Shown: positions 45,985 to 56,299 of the stretch, piece after piece
Layout of the letters: every line of letters begins with the position of its first letter
Position numbering within the stretch: the first letter of the stretch is position 1
Origin: PRS1 sp965250265
GTDB lineage: Bacteria; Bacteroidota; Bacteroidia; Flavobacteriales; Flavobacteriaceae
DNA length: 64,000 nucleotides
Reading direction: 5' to 3'
Assembly (NCBI GenBank): GCA_965250265.1
Contig: CBDFNO010000014.1
Coordinates: 186,001 to 250,000, forward strand
Program-made: the position numbers and the translations under genes
The notes under the pieces: generated by a model
The model's input: the letters and a program-made list of their open reading frames with translations, nothing else
The model's database searches: none
Told to the model about the DNA's origin: nothing

Positions 45985-47142
45985 ATGATAACTGTGCAAA
46001 CTCAAAAAAACAACATAGATATTAAATTAAACACCATTGAAGACGCTATAAAAGACATTCGTCAAGGCAAAATTATTATTGTAGTAGATGATGAAAATCG
46101 TGAAAATGAAGGTGATTTTATAGCTGCTGCAGAAAAGGTAACACCTGAGATGATTAACTTTATGGCAGCTCAAGGTCGTGGATTAATTTGTGCACCACTT
46201 ACCGAAGATCGCTGCGAGGAGCTAGATTTACAGATGATGGTGAAAAATAATACGGTTATGCACCATACACAGTTCACCGTTTCAGTAGATTTAATTGGGC
46301 ATGGCTGTACCACAGGAATTTCGGTACACGACAGAGCAAAAACCATACAAGCACTTGTAAATGATGATACCAAACCTTTCGATCTAGGACGACCCGGACA
46401 CATTTTTCCGTTGCGAGCAAGAAATGGTGGTGTTTTACGTAGAACAGGACATACCGAAGCTACTGTAGATCTAGCTCGATTGGCTGGATTTAAACCAGCC
46501 GGAATTCTGGTTGAAATATTAAATGAAGACGGTACTATGGCGCGTTTACCTCAACTTATGAAGGTTGCTAAAAAGTTTAATCTAAAAGTTATTTCTATTG
46601 AAGACCTTGTTGCCTATCGTATGGAACACGATTCTTTAATAAAGAAAAAAGAAACCTTCCAGATAGAAACCCGTTTTGGTAATTTTAGATTGAGAGCCTA
46701 CCAACAAACCACAAACGATCAAATACACATTGCATTAACAAAAGGAAGTTGGGAGAATGGCGAGGCTATACTAACAAGAATAAACGCAACACTTGTTAAT
46801 AACGATATTCTTGGTACATTAACTAACAATGCTGATAAGAAATTAGATGATATGTTTAAGGTGGTAAATGATGCTGGTAAAGGTGCTATAGTTTTTATAA
46901 ATCAGCAAAGTCAGTCTATGAATCTTTTAAAGCGGTTAAAAACTTTAAAAGAAACACAAGTACCTAATAAAGTGGTAAAAGCACCAAGAATAGAAATGGA
47001 TGCCAAAGATTTTGGAATTGGTGCACAAATACTTCACGATCTAAACATACACAAACTACGCTTAATTTCTAATACGCAACAAACCAAACGTGTTGGTATG
47101 ATTGGTTATGGATTGGAGATTGTTGAATATGTTAACTATTAA
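45985..47142 (+). CDS. ribB: 3,4-dihydroxy-2-butanone-4-phosphate synthase with degenerate GTP-cyclohydrolase-II-like tail
   Basis: The N-terminal ~210 residues are RibB: DDENRENEGDF and GHTEATVDLARLAG metal and substrate motifs. It forms the four-carbon riboflavin precursor from ribulose 5-phosphate. The C-terminal ~170 residues resemble the GTP cyclohydrolase II fold but lack the zinc-binding CxxxxxxxxCxC motif and the usual RCDCG-type segment. The tail is therefore probably not active as RibA, so a separate ribA should exist elsewhere. Confidence 0.9.
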   Translation: MITVQTQKNNIDIKLNTIEDAIKDIRQGKIIIVVDDENRENEGDFIAAAEKVTPEMINFMAAQGRGLICAPLTEDRCEELDLQMMVKNNTVMHHTQFTVSVDLIGHGCTTGISVHDRAKTIQALVNDDTKPFDLGRPGHIFPLRARNGGVLRRTGHTEATVDLARLAGFKPAGILVEILNEDGTMARLPQLMKVAKKFNLKVISIEDLVAYRMEHDSLIKKKETFQIETRFGNFRLRAYQQTTNDQIHIALTKGSWENGEAILTRINATLVNNDILGTLTNNADKKLDDMFKVVNDAGKGAIVFINQQSQSMNLLKRLKTLKETQVPNKVVKAPRIEMDAKDFGIGAQILHDLNIHKLRLISNTQQTKRVGMIGYGLEIVEYVNY

Positions 47143-47146
47143 CTTC

Positions 47147-47980
47147 TTATTCAATTATTATTTTTTTAGTAACATTCCCATTATTAGCAAATAGTTTTAA
47201 AAAGTATAATCCCAATTGTAAATGATCAACTTTAAGTTGTTCTGTTTTTGTACTGATTAAAACTTGTTTCCCTAAAACATCAAACATTAGTACTTTTTCA
47301 ATATTTATAGAAGAAGAAATATAAATAATATCTAATGCTGGATTTGGATAAACTTTAACACCTTTTAGTAATATAATATCTTCAATCCCTAATGTCGAAA
47401 AATCGAAACTCTCCATCCCAGAAGCTAAACCCGAAAAATAATCTTGTGTTGTTGTAGCATCTATGTTTGAATTATAAAAACTATCCAAAACGCCTCCTGA
47501 TCCCATTGCTATAGGATCGCTATTTAATAAAATCCTTATTTATCCAGTTACAGGCATACTACTTACCTGAAAACTTACCAAATCTATTTGCTGACCATTA
47601 GTATGTGAGAAAATGGTTTGCCCTACAGGTAGGTTAAACTGAAAAGCATCTTTAGTGCCATCACCTAAACCTTGACCTGTTAAAAATGCAGCATCAAATT
47701 CCTGAATTATCCATGTCCTGCCTCCAAGCAATCCAGACTCGTTAATTACATCTGGCCATTCCTGCTGGCAACATTAGTGCAAATCCTACATCTGAAACAT
47801 TGGTATTACCTACTTCGCAACATTTACAGCTCTTGTTTCCCGTATTACAGTAACTTTAACTTGTCCAGGGTAGGTTATATCGGTTTGTACTTTTTGAGAA
47901 ATTTCAAACGACAAATTAGCCGCTTTATCATCGTTACCTTTTCATTCTCTCCTCTTTAGGTTCGATCCAACAATGACGAT
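47147..47980 (-). pseudogene. Remnant of a T9SS-sorted secreted protein
   Basis: The minus strand codes pieces of one protein in several frames: KGNDDKAANLSFEISQKVQT, then SCKCCEVGNTNVSDVGFALM, then WPDVINESGLLGGRTW. The C-terminus (VYPNPALDIIYISSS, VLMFDVLGKQVLISTKTEQL, GLYFLKLFANNG) is a type A T9SS sorting domain. It is broken by in-frame stops (TAA at 47540-47542, TGA near 47941) and at least two shifts, so decay is real rather than a single base error. I see no start codon; the left boundary is the domain's stop at 47147. It follows the lipoprotein gene at 47999-48526. Confidence 0.7.
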
Positions 47981-47998
47981 TGGATTTAATTTTTTAGT

Positions 47999-48526
47999 TT
48001 AATCCAATGCTGGATTTAAGGGTGCAAAAATTCCTGAAGAATTTTCGCGTATAATCCAAACGTGAAGTGTCCAGGCGCTCAATTGAGTATTAATTCCCCA
48101 AACATCTGAACCTCCACTAAACCCCAACGGTGCAGGCTGTGGGTTATTGAGGTCTGTAATAGGCACAACGTATTCTACGGCTACAAATTCCAAACCTCCA
48201 TTGCCATCTGGTATGTAAAGGAGTATTTCCGGTTTTAAAAGCGAAAATGTACTATTAACCAAGGACGAATTTACGTAATGGTGTCCCATTTGTGGTACAT
48301 ACCCAGAGGCGTCAACATCATATCCATCGTTCAATGCGGTATCAAAATCAAGATATTTTTGCATGGCCGCTGTAAGTTCCTCAACCTCCATTTCCCATGG
48401 TTGGACTTGATCAATTGGTGGAGTAACGTCGTTGCTGTCATCACTACTGCTACTACAACTAACAAGCAGTAACACTATTAAAAAATTAAAGGTCTTCTTT
48501 GATAAAATTTGATTTATTGTTTTCAT
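47999..48526 (-). CDS. Exported lipoprotein of unknown function
   Basis: The 175 residues start with a lipoprotein signal (FNFLIVLLLVSCSSSSDD, lipobox LVSC) and a Ser/Asp-rich linker. The body has MGHHYVNSS near the middle and a Trp/His-rich end (SAWTLHVWIIRENSSGIFAP). The final motif is one I recall from other Bacteroidota lipoproteins, but I cannot name the family. It lies upstream of the T9SS remnant on the same strand and divergent from the hybrid two-component gene. A minus-strand TAACTTTG box at 48682-48689 may be its promoter. Confidence 0.75.
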   Translation of the reverse strand: MKTINQILSKKTFNFLIVLLLVSCSSSSDDSNDVTPPIDQVQPWEMEVEELTAAMQKYLDFDTALNDGYDVDASGYVPQMGHHYVNSSLVNSTFSLLKPEILLYIPDGNGGLEFVAVEYVVPITDLNNPQPAPLGFSGGSDVWGINTQLSAWTLHVWIIRENSSGIFAPLNPALD

Positions 48527-48835
48527 AATATTACATGTTTTGGTTACTAATTTTTTTTAGAGCTTTACTCCCTAGGTTTATATTGTTTTTTTGGAGTTCG
48601 TGATTTCTCTTTGAAAAGTTCATACTTTAAATTTTTTTGATGATAACATGCTTCATTATAGGTAAAGCAAATCGTACGATGCAAAGTTAGTATAGGCACT
48701 GACTCCCGGTTAGTACGTATGTTTTAGATTTTAACACTCATGTTTCATTTTAAATAATAAATGAGCATGTGTTTAAACTTATCGATGCAAACAATATCTA
48801 TTTTTATTCGTAAATTGTGGTAATCAATTAACTGC
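48527..48835. other. Divergent intergenic region
   Basis: This 309-base region separates two divergent genes. It contains the minus-strand -7 box TAACTTTG (48682-48689). I see no gene or terminator in it. It should hold the control sites of both neighbours. Confidence 0.5.
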
Positions 48836-51800
48836 ATGATATTTACAAGTCGCCAGATACACTTTTCTGTTTTTCATATCTTATTGTGTTTCGCACTATC
48901 TGTTACTGTTTTTTCACAAGACATAAAAACGATCAATGACCTGAGGTTTAAACATTATCAGTTAAAAGAAGGATTACCTACTCATGCTGCCGAAAGAATT
49001 TTTGAAGATGACCAAGGATTGTTATGGATTGGAACCTATAGTGGCTTAATGCGGTATGATGGCTACGAATTTAAAAAGATTCTAGATGGCAAGGTCAATG
49101 CTATTTTTCAAGATAATAAAGGCTATTTATGGGTTGGCACAAATCAAGATCTCATTCGGTATGATCCCAGAACGGCTGAACAACGTTCTTTTTATTATAG
49201 AGCAAAGCAAACCAAATTGGATGATCGCTATGATATTATATCGATCACTCAGGATAAAACTGGTGCTATTTGTGTGGGTACTGCCTTCAACGGTTTGATA
49301 CGTTATATAGAAAAATCCAGAGATTCTTTCGCAATGCACAGATATCCAAATAAGCGTTCAACAGCTTTAAACTACAAAAACATGGTTGGTGATACCATCA
49401 TTGGGAATTGGATTTGGCAAATGCATACAGATTCTCAAGGTAACACCTGGTTAGGAACCTATGGGAGCCTGACACAAATGATCATTCCCGATATTTCAAA
49501 ACCTGAGGTAGTTAAATTTAAAACTGTAGTTCCAGACAAAATTCCTTTTAACCAGGGAGATATTTTTCGAATACATAGTTTTATGCCTGATCATGCTGGG
49601 AACTTTTGGATTGTGTCTTCCCATGTAACTACAACTAAATCTATTGCTTACTATATATTTAAGTATGATCCTCGAAAGAACAAATTCCTTTATTATGAAA
49701 GTCATCTCAATAATATGGGGGAACGCTATATTATTGAAGATAGTCAGCGTAATATTTGGATGGGACAAGCTTATGACCCACTGCAATTAATTCCACCCGA
49801 TTCCATATTACAAAGCCCTACAAATATATCAGAATTTATTATTAAGGGATCCAAGAAATATCGATTTGTTGAACCCGGTGACAATGTCATTTCTATAAAT
49901 AATGTTCAAGGCTTTTTAGAGGATTCCTCAGGGAGTCTATGGGTATTAAGTAATTTTTTGGGGGTATAAAATTCCACAAAAACTCAACTTATTTAAGCGT
50001 TACCATATCAAAGACATGGAGCGCTTTGGCAACCAGACAACATCAGATATATTGTCTATTGACGATGAACGTGTACTAATAGCATCCTGGCGCAATGGTA
50101 TTGTCGATTATAATACAACCACTAATAAGACCGTTCATTATTATCCCGGAAGCCCTGACGGGAATATCCCCAACACTGCCATTGGCTTATTTAAAGATTC
50201 TAAAGGCCGAATATGGGTAACGTCCGATAAAGAACTCATACATGAATATCATCCAGATGACTATCGATTTACAACCTATAAAGTACAGGATACACACAAG
50301 GAATTTAGACCAGGTATTAATTTGTTTCTTGGTCAAATGTCAGAACATCCCGATGGTACCCTTTGGATGGGAAGCAATGTTCAGGGATTGATTCAATTTG
50401 ATCCCAATACTAAAAAAATAGTCAATCGGTTTTCGCCAGATCGTTCAAAAGACAATTGGATCAAAGGCGGCGCAATAACCTTTACTTATTGTGATGACGA
50501 AGGATCTGTTTGGGCTGGTTCTGTATTTTACGGCCTCTATAAGTTGTATAAAGAAAATGGTGAATACAAGTTTAATCGCTATTTAACCCAATATTCCAAT
50601 ATTGGGAAAATAATGATGGATAGTCAAGAAAGAATGTGGGTTGGCACCTTTAATGATGGGCTGTTTCATTTTGACCCTAAAGCAGAAAAAATAGTACATC
50701 ACTACACTACTTCAGATGGTTTACCAAGTATGAACATATCGGATATTTGGGAGGGCAAGGATGGCTGGTTTTGGATACTTTCGGCACATGGTGTCATAAA
50801 ATATCATCCGGATAAAAAATTATCGGTGCTCTATGATAAAGACTATGGTATTGAAATAGGACAACGGCTTATTAGTGGTGCACATTTAAAAGACGATAAT
50901 CTATACATTGGTGGCGACACAGGTTTCTACAAGCTTGATCTGAAAAAAGCTGATCTTTTTAGTGGTGTGGCACCAACTAATGTAATCTTCAATAATTTAT
51001 ATGTTAATGATGAGGTAACTATTGTATCTGATACTCTCATCAATTTTGTCAATAGTATTGAACTAAGTCAGGATCAAGATAATTTTTCGATCGATTTTTC
51101 AGCCATTCATCTTGATGACCCACAAGGGATTAACTATAATTATAAGCTCGAGCCATATCATGATAATTGGCAAGACATTGGAAAAGTAAGAGAGGCAAGA
51201 ATGAATAATGTGCCTCCTGGACATTATAAGTTTATAGTAAAAGCTGCCAATGAATTTGGAGCTGTTCAGAAAGATATACAAATCATAATTAAGCCTTTCT
51301 GGTATAATTCTCTAATGGCCAAAATATTCTATTTACTTATTGGGTTAACAATACTAGTTGTTATTTTTAAGTTTAATTCAGACTTCCGTAAAGAGAAAGT
51401 TCAAAAAGAAAAAGAAAAGGAACTGAGTAGCATGCGCTCGAGATTTTTTGCCAACATCTCTCATGAATTTAAAACACCACTTACTTTATTACAAGGACCT
51501 ATTCAAGATAAAATTTACAAGGCTACAAACAAAAGTGATAAAGAATTTTTCTCAAAGCTAGATGAACAAACCGACAGGATGTCGAGATTGGTAAACGAGC
51601 TCGTCGATTTGTCCAAAATTCAACAGAATAAACTGGTCCTTAAAGAAAAGCCAGGTAATATTTCACATTTTTTAAAGCTTCTCGGAGAATCCTTTGAATC
51701 CCTATCCGTTCAGAAAGATATCCAATACGAGATTGATATTGAAGAGCTAAATACACCTGTAAGGTTTGATAGAGACCAGCTTGAAAAACTAGTGGTTAAT

Positions 51801-52934
51801 TTGTTGTCCAATGCATTTAATCATACGCCTGCTTCAGGACGTATTAATTATAAAGGAAGGCTATTAGAAAAGGAAGTAATTCAAATTTGTATTGAAAATA
51901 CGGGTGAACCAATTCCGTCGGATGAATTAGCTCATATCTTCAAACAATTTTATCAAGCTGAAAATGCAGTTCGACAAGGTAGCGGAATTGGACTCGCACT
52001 TGTTAATGAAATTGTTAAAATAATGCAGGGAACCATTGATGTTACATCTGACTATGATAAGGGAACTCGATTTGAAGTTAGGCTTCCTTTCCAACTTACG
52101 GATTATGGTAGTGAGCATCCTGAACAATCTGAAATGATAGCACCACAGCAAGGTAATGCACCATCCGATGAGGACTCTAATGACGCAGATGGAATGAGTG
52201 TATTAATTGTAGAAGATAATATTGAAATAGCCGAATATATTAAATCTATATTAAGGAAGTCTTTTAGAACTTATAACGCATTTAACGGAGAAGAAGGGCT
52301 TAAAATGGCTGAAGATATTATTCCGGATATTATTATTTCCGATGTGATGATGCCGAAGATGGATGGTATTGAGCTTTGTAAACGGTTAAAACAAAATAAA
52401 AACATAGATCACATTCCGGTGGTGATACTTACCGCTAAATCAGATATTGACAGTAGAATCGAAGGGTTGAATACAGGTGCCGACTATTATGTGTCTAAGC
52501 CCTTTAATGCGCAGGAGCTTTCATTGATTGTAGAGAATATATTGAAAAACAGGGTTAGACTTATTGAACATTATAAAAACTCTTTGAATCTAGAAACCTT
52601 ACCAAAATCTGTCAGCTCGATGGAAAAGCGGTTTCTCGAACAAGCCATTTCTGCTGTAATGAAAAATCTTGACAACTCTGAATATTCAACCGAGCAATTT
52701 GCAACTGATATGTTTATGAGTCGAGCGCATCTTTATAGAAAGTTAAAAGCGACAACAGGACAAGGTCCAAGCCAGTTTGTCCGGAACATCAGATTGGAAC
52801 AGGCAGCCCTACTATTGAAAAGCGACTATGATAACGTATCTATTATTGCTTATGAGGTCGGCTTTAATAATTTATCTTACTTCACTAAATGTTTTAAAGA
52901 GAAATACGGTGTTTCGCCTAAGAATTTTAGGTAA
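48836..52934 (+). pseudogene. Hybrid two-component regulator (propeller-kinase-receiver-AraC), one frameshift
   Basis: The first piece (48836-49969) has a signal peptide and Reg_prop propeller blades (GLLWIGTYSGLMRYDGYEF). The second piece (50016-52934) continues the propeller and then the Y_Y_Y domain, a membrane helix and HisKA (FFANISHEFKTPLTLL). HATPase, a receiver (DIIISDVMMPKMDG) and an AraC helix-turn-helix follow. Removing one G from the run at 49960-49964 joins them as SNFLG-YKIPQK, giving about 1,366 residues. Such one-piece regulators sense glycans or other nutrients in the periplasm and activate nearby genes. No susC/susD pair lies next to it here. Confidence 0.92.
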
Positions 52935-52987
52935 TGGAGAATGATAGTTTTGATAAAAAATTGAATCAAATATGGATCGTTTATAAA

Positions 52988-54181
52988 TTAAAGTGTAGTT
53001 TGTATAGTCTTAACCATTTTTAAAGCCCTTGCTTTTACCTCGTCTTCGGTCCAGGAGAGTTTTATTAGGCAGGAGATATTACGACCAATATAATGATCGG
53101 ATTGTGGAAAGGTTTTTGTTTGAAGATATTTTAATCCTGCTGTAACTTCAGGCGATACAGGATACAATGTTTTTAAATCTTTAAGATGCTGCCATTTGCG
53201 TATGTAATGCCAATTGTTATCGTAATAATGAAAACAAGAATCCACTCCGTTTTGCTTAAATGCTTCTGAAACATTACGAGCAGTTTCTAAATCTGGTAAA
53301 AAGAAACTTAAGAATGAGTAACTCTCCTCTCCACCTTCAGGAATGGTTCTAAAGGTTACTTCAGGAATTACAGATAGTGCTTCTCTAATAATTGTATAAT
53401 TTTTTTTCTGAAGTGCAACAAATTCATCAAGCCGTTTTATTTGTGCTAAACCAACAGCTGCATGCAATTCTGATATTCTAAAATTATAACCTAAAAACGG
53501 ATGTGTTTCTGCACCTCTATCATTACCTATATGATCATGACCATGATCGCTAAAATGGTCGGCGTTTTTATAAAATCTTTCGTTATTCGTCAACACAGCT
53601 CCTCCTTCTCCACAGGTAATAATCTTCACATAATCTAAAGACAGGCATCCTATATCTCCAATACTTCCTAAAGGCTTTCCTTTATAAGTTGCTCCTGTAG
53701 CTTGCGAAGAATCTTCAATTAAAATGAGACTATGCGTTCTACAGATAGTTTGTAAAGCATCCATATTTGCCATACTTCCGCACATATGTACAGGCATAAC
53801 AGCTTTGGTTTTTGTAGTGATGGCCTCTTTTACAGCTTCTGGATCTAAAGTTAATGTATCATCAATTTCGACCAAAATTGGAATTGCCCCAAGCATCATG
53901 ATGGCTTCGAAACTTGCCACAAACGTAAAGGTTGGCATAATAACCTCATCTCCTGCTCCAATACCTGCTGATGCTAATGCTATCGTAACAGCAGCTGTGC
54001 CACTAGAAACCAATTGTGCATGTTTTACTTGTAATTGTTTTTGTAATACTGCTTCTAATTCTTTAGCCTTCCAATGTCCATTACGCATTCCATCAAATCC
54101 ATAGCGCATTAATACACCATTATCTAATACATCGCTTACTTCCTTGCGTTCTGATTCTCCAAAGAGTTCAAATCCTGGCAT
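52988..54181 (-). CDS. DegT/DnrJ/EryC1/StrS aminotransferase family
   Basis: The 397-residue PLP enzyme has D157 (LIEDSSQA) and a Schiff-base lysine K186 in SLDYVKIITCGEGGAV, the position of the SFxxxK motif. Family members aminate keto-sugars for cell-surface polysaccharides or antibiotics. No sugar-nucleotide genes lie nearby, so the substrate is unknown. It converges on the hybrid two-component gene with a 53-base gap and no clear terminator. Confidence 0.9.
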   Translation of the reverse strand: MPGFELFGESERKEVSDVLDNGVLMRYGFDGMRNGHWKAKELEAVLQKQLQVKHAQLVSSGTAAVTIALASAGIGAGDEVIMPTFTFVASFEAIMMLGAIPILVEIDDTLTLDPEAVKEAITTKTKAVMPVHMCGSMANMDALQTICRTHSLILIEDSSQATGATYKGKPLGSIGDIGCLSLDYVKIITCGEGGAVLTNNERFYKNADHFSDHGHDHIGNDRGAETHPFLGYNFRISELHAAVGLAQIKRLDEFVALQKKNYTIIREALSVIPEVTFRTIPEGGEESYSFLSFFLPDLETARNVSEAFKQNGVDSCFHYYDNNWHYIRKWQHLKDLKTLYPVSPEVTAGLKYLQTKTFPQSDHYIGRNISCLIKLSWTEDEVKARALKMVKTIQTTL

Positions 54182-54280
54182 AACTATTTGTGTTTATTGA
54201 TTTCAAAATTACAATTATAATGTCCAAAAAAAAAGCGTCTAACATTTTTGTTGACGCCAAGTTTTATAGTAGAATAGAAA

Positions 54281-54733
54281 TTAATTTTTCTTCAAAATCT
54301 TTTTTAGAAAAGCAAAATGAGCGTTGGTACCATAACTCCTGCTATAACCACTTATGTCTCCTAAAACTTTTCCCTTGTCAGTTAATCCAACAAGTGTAGG
54401 AAAGCTTCCTCTTCTGTTATAATCCTGCACCAATATCATGTTCTTCCGCTTTTGCTCGGGAGTAATAATATCGCTTCGTCTTGGAAGATCTACCATTAGC
54501 AACACAAATTTTTGAGATTCTGTTGCAAATTTTTCCGTATTAAAAAAATCTGCTTTCAGTTTTTTACATGGTGAACACCAATCGCTTCCAGTAAAATACA
54601 CTAAAATTGGTTTATCCAGTTTCGTTGAAGTTTGTTTAGCTTCATCAAAATCAGTCAACCAATTTAATTTTAGATCTTGCGCATACGCATTTCCAATACA
54701 GATAAATAACAATATTGCAACAATTTTTTTCAT
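54281..54733 (-). CDS. Exported thioredoxin-family protein
   Basis: About 150 residues with a signal peptide (MKKIVAILLFICIGNAYAQ), then a thioredoxin fold with the redox motif CSPC in YFTGSDWCSPCKKLKADF and a cis-Pro in FPTLVGL. A periplasmic disulfide or heme/peptide-maturation role is typical. The start at 54733 is chosen over one eight codons upstream because it gives the proper signal peptide. Confidence 0.88.
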   Translation of the reverse strand: MKKIVAILLFICIGNAYAQDLKLNWLTDFDEAKQTSTKLDKPILVYFTGSDWCSPCKKLKADFFNTEKFATESQKFVLLMVDLPRRSDIITPEQKRKNMILVQDYNRRGSFPTLVGLTDKGKVLGDISGYSRSYGTNAHFAFLKKILKKN

Positions 54734-54805
54734 ATTAAATCTGGAGTTATATCGCAAATATTATAATTGTTAAGAGTTTAAACAAGAATCTTAACAGTTT
54801 ATTGG

Positions 54806-55435
54806 TTAAAGTTCATAAACACTTTCGCTTACATCTTTTCTAACTTTTTTAAAATCGGCAAACATATCGTCCTTTGCTCTATAACCTATTGGCATAACCA
54901 AAACTGATTTTAATCCTTTCTCTTTTAATTTGAATATCTTGTCATATTTTGGAGGTGAAAACCCTTCCATAGGGCATGAATCTATCCCTTCAATAGCACA
55001 AACTGTAAGCAAATTGCCCATAGCTAAATATGCTTGCTTTGTTGCCCAATCTTCAACGTCATTTTGAGTTTGTTTTTCAAAATCATCAATTAAATATTCC
55101 TTAAATGGTTTTAAAATGTCATCAGCCGTGTTTCTAATGGCCTTAATTCTATTAAAATAAGCTTCTATGTAGGTTTTATCGATTGTAGTATCTATGCAAA
55201 ATATCAAAATATGAGAGGCTTGAGCAACTTGCTCTTGATTCATCGAATGTTCTACCAAATTTGCTTGTAATGCCTTATTCTTCACAATAACCAACTTGAT
55301 TGGTTGTAACCCAAAAGAAGTTGCTGTTAAATTAAATGCCTCTTTTAGGGTGTTTAGTTTTTCTTTAGGAATATATAAATTGCTATCAAATTTTTTTGTT
55401 GCATAACGCCATTGTAACTTATCAATAATATTCAT
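54806..55435 (-). CDS. NAD(P)H-dependent nitroreductase family oxidoreductase
   Basis: This 209-residue flavoenzyme has NfsB-like motifs: LQWRYATKKFD near the N-terminus, LTATSFGLQPIKLVIV and DSCPMEGF. FMN-dependent members reduce nitro groups, quinones or flavins. It stands alone, divergent from the tRNA-Ser gene. Substrate unknown. Confidence 0.9.
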   Translation of the reverse strand: MNIIDKLQWRYATKKFDSNLYIPKEKLNTLKEAFNLTATSFGLQPIKLVIVKNKALQANLVEHSMNQEQVAQASHILIFCIDTTIDKTYIEAYFNRIKAIRNTADDILKPFKEYLIDDFEKQTQNDVEDWATKQAYLAMGNLLTVCAIEGIDSCPMEGFSPPKYDKIFKLKEKGLKSVLVMPIGYRAKDDMFADFKKVRKDVSESVYEL

Positions 55436-55564
55436 AATAGAGTTTTAGTTCTTGTGCAAAAATAAGAATATCTGTGTTTAAAATAAATTAAAAAACCTTA
55501 GAAAGAAATAAAAAAGGATTCTATATTTGCACACGCATTTAGAGAATACCTAATGAGACACTTT

Positions 55565-55652
55565 GGAAGAATGGCAGAGTGGTCGAATGCACTAGTCTTG
55601 AAAACTAGCGAGGGTCACACCTCCGGGGGTTCGAATCCCTCTTCTTCCGCCA
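55565..55652 (+). tRNA. tRNA-Ser (anticodon TGA)
   Basis: 88 bases including an encoded CCA. The acceptor arms GGAAGAA and TTCTTCC pair. The anticodon stem ACTAG/CTAGC-type pairing frames the loop CTTGAAA with TGA. A long variable arm and the T-loop GGTTCGAATCC follow, the class II form expected of serine tRNA. A rho-independent terminator follows four bases later. Confidence 0.97.
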
Positions 55653-55655
55653 GAT

Positions 55656-55683
55656 AAACCACAACAAATGTTGTGGTTTTTTT
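55656..55683 (+). terminator. Rho-independent terminator of tRNA-Ser
   Basis: AAACCACAAC and GTTGTGGTTT form a ten-pair stem with an AAAT loop, followed by a T-run. Confidence 0.92.
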
Positions 55684-55759
55684 GTGTAATTAATCTAAAT
55701 ATCAACCAACTAAATATCTCATTTTAACAAAATTTTATAACCATTTAATTTAGTTTTAC

Positions 55760-55767
55760 TACATTTG
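55760..55767 (+). promoter_or_regulatory. -7 box of the metal-efflux operon
   Basis: TACATTTG matches TAnnTTTG and lies ten bases before the ATG at 55777, so the transcript would have almost no leader. No clear -33 TTG is visible. Confidence 0.45.
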
Positions 55768-55776
55768 TCTTATATA

Positions 55777-56193
55777 ATGAAAGCATTTATTAAAAATATT
55801 GCCTCTGTATTTTTAGCATTTCTTGTGCTCTTCTCCACGATGTCATTTAGCATTAGTGAACATTACTGCGGTGATGTTATGGTAGCTCGTTCTATATTTA
55901 CAAAAGCTGAATCTTGTGGTATGAATATGCAAAAACAAGCTCAAAATAAAGGTTGCAGCGTTTTAAAAAAGAATTGTTGCAAAGACGTTGTAATACAAAT
56001 TGAAGGTCAAGATGATTTAAAAATTGACTATACAACATTTGGTTTCGAGCAACAATTATTCATTGCTTCGTTTGTATATACTTACATCAATTTATTTGAA
56101 GGTTTAGATAAAAAAGCTATTCCTTTTAACGATTACTCACCTCCTCTGATTATCAAGGACATACAGGTTCTTGATGAAGTTTACATCATTTGA
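55777..56193 (+). CDS. HYC_CC_PP family small exported protein
   Basis: 138 residues with a signal peptide (MKAFIKNIASVFLAFLVLFS) and the three name-giving motifs: SEHYCGD, KKNCCKD and DYSPPLI. In Flavobacteriia this family commonly sits next to CusA/CzcA genes, as here; its role is unknown, though the Cys and His point to metal or copper binding. First gene of the efflux operon. ATG at 55777 is used rather than a non-ATG start four codons earlier. Confidence 0.88.
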   Translation: MKAFIKNIASVFLAFLVLFSTMSFSISEHYCGDVMVARSIFTKAESCGMNMQKQAQNKGCSVLKKNCCKDVVIQIEGQDDLKIDYTTFGFEQQLFIASFVYTYINLFEGLDKKAIPFNDYSPPLIIKDIQVLDEVYII

Positions 56194-56299
56194 TTTTTAA
56201 GTTTTAGAAGAAAAGTCCAATTAGAGTTTCTATTTGGGTTTAACCTGTTGTTTGCAATCGTCAAACAATTCATCTATTACATACTTAAAATCAAACATT

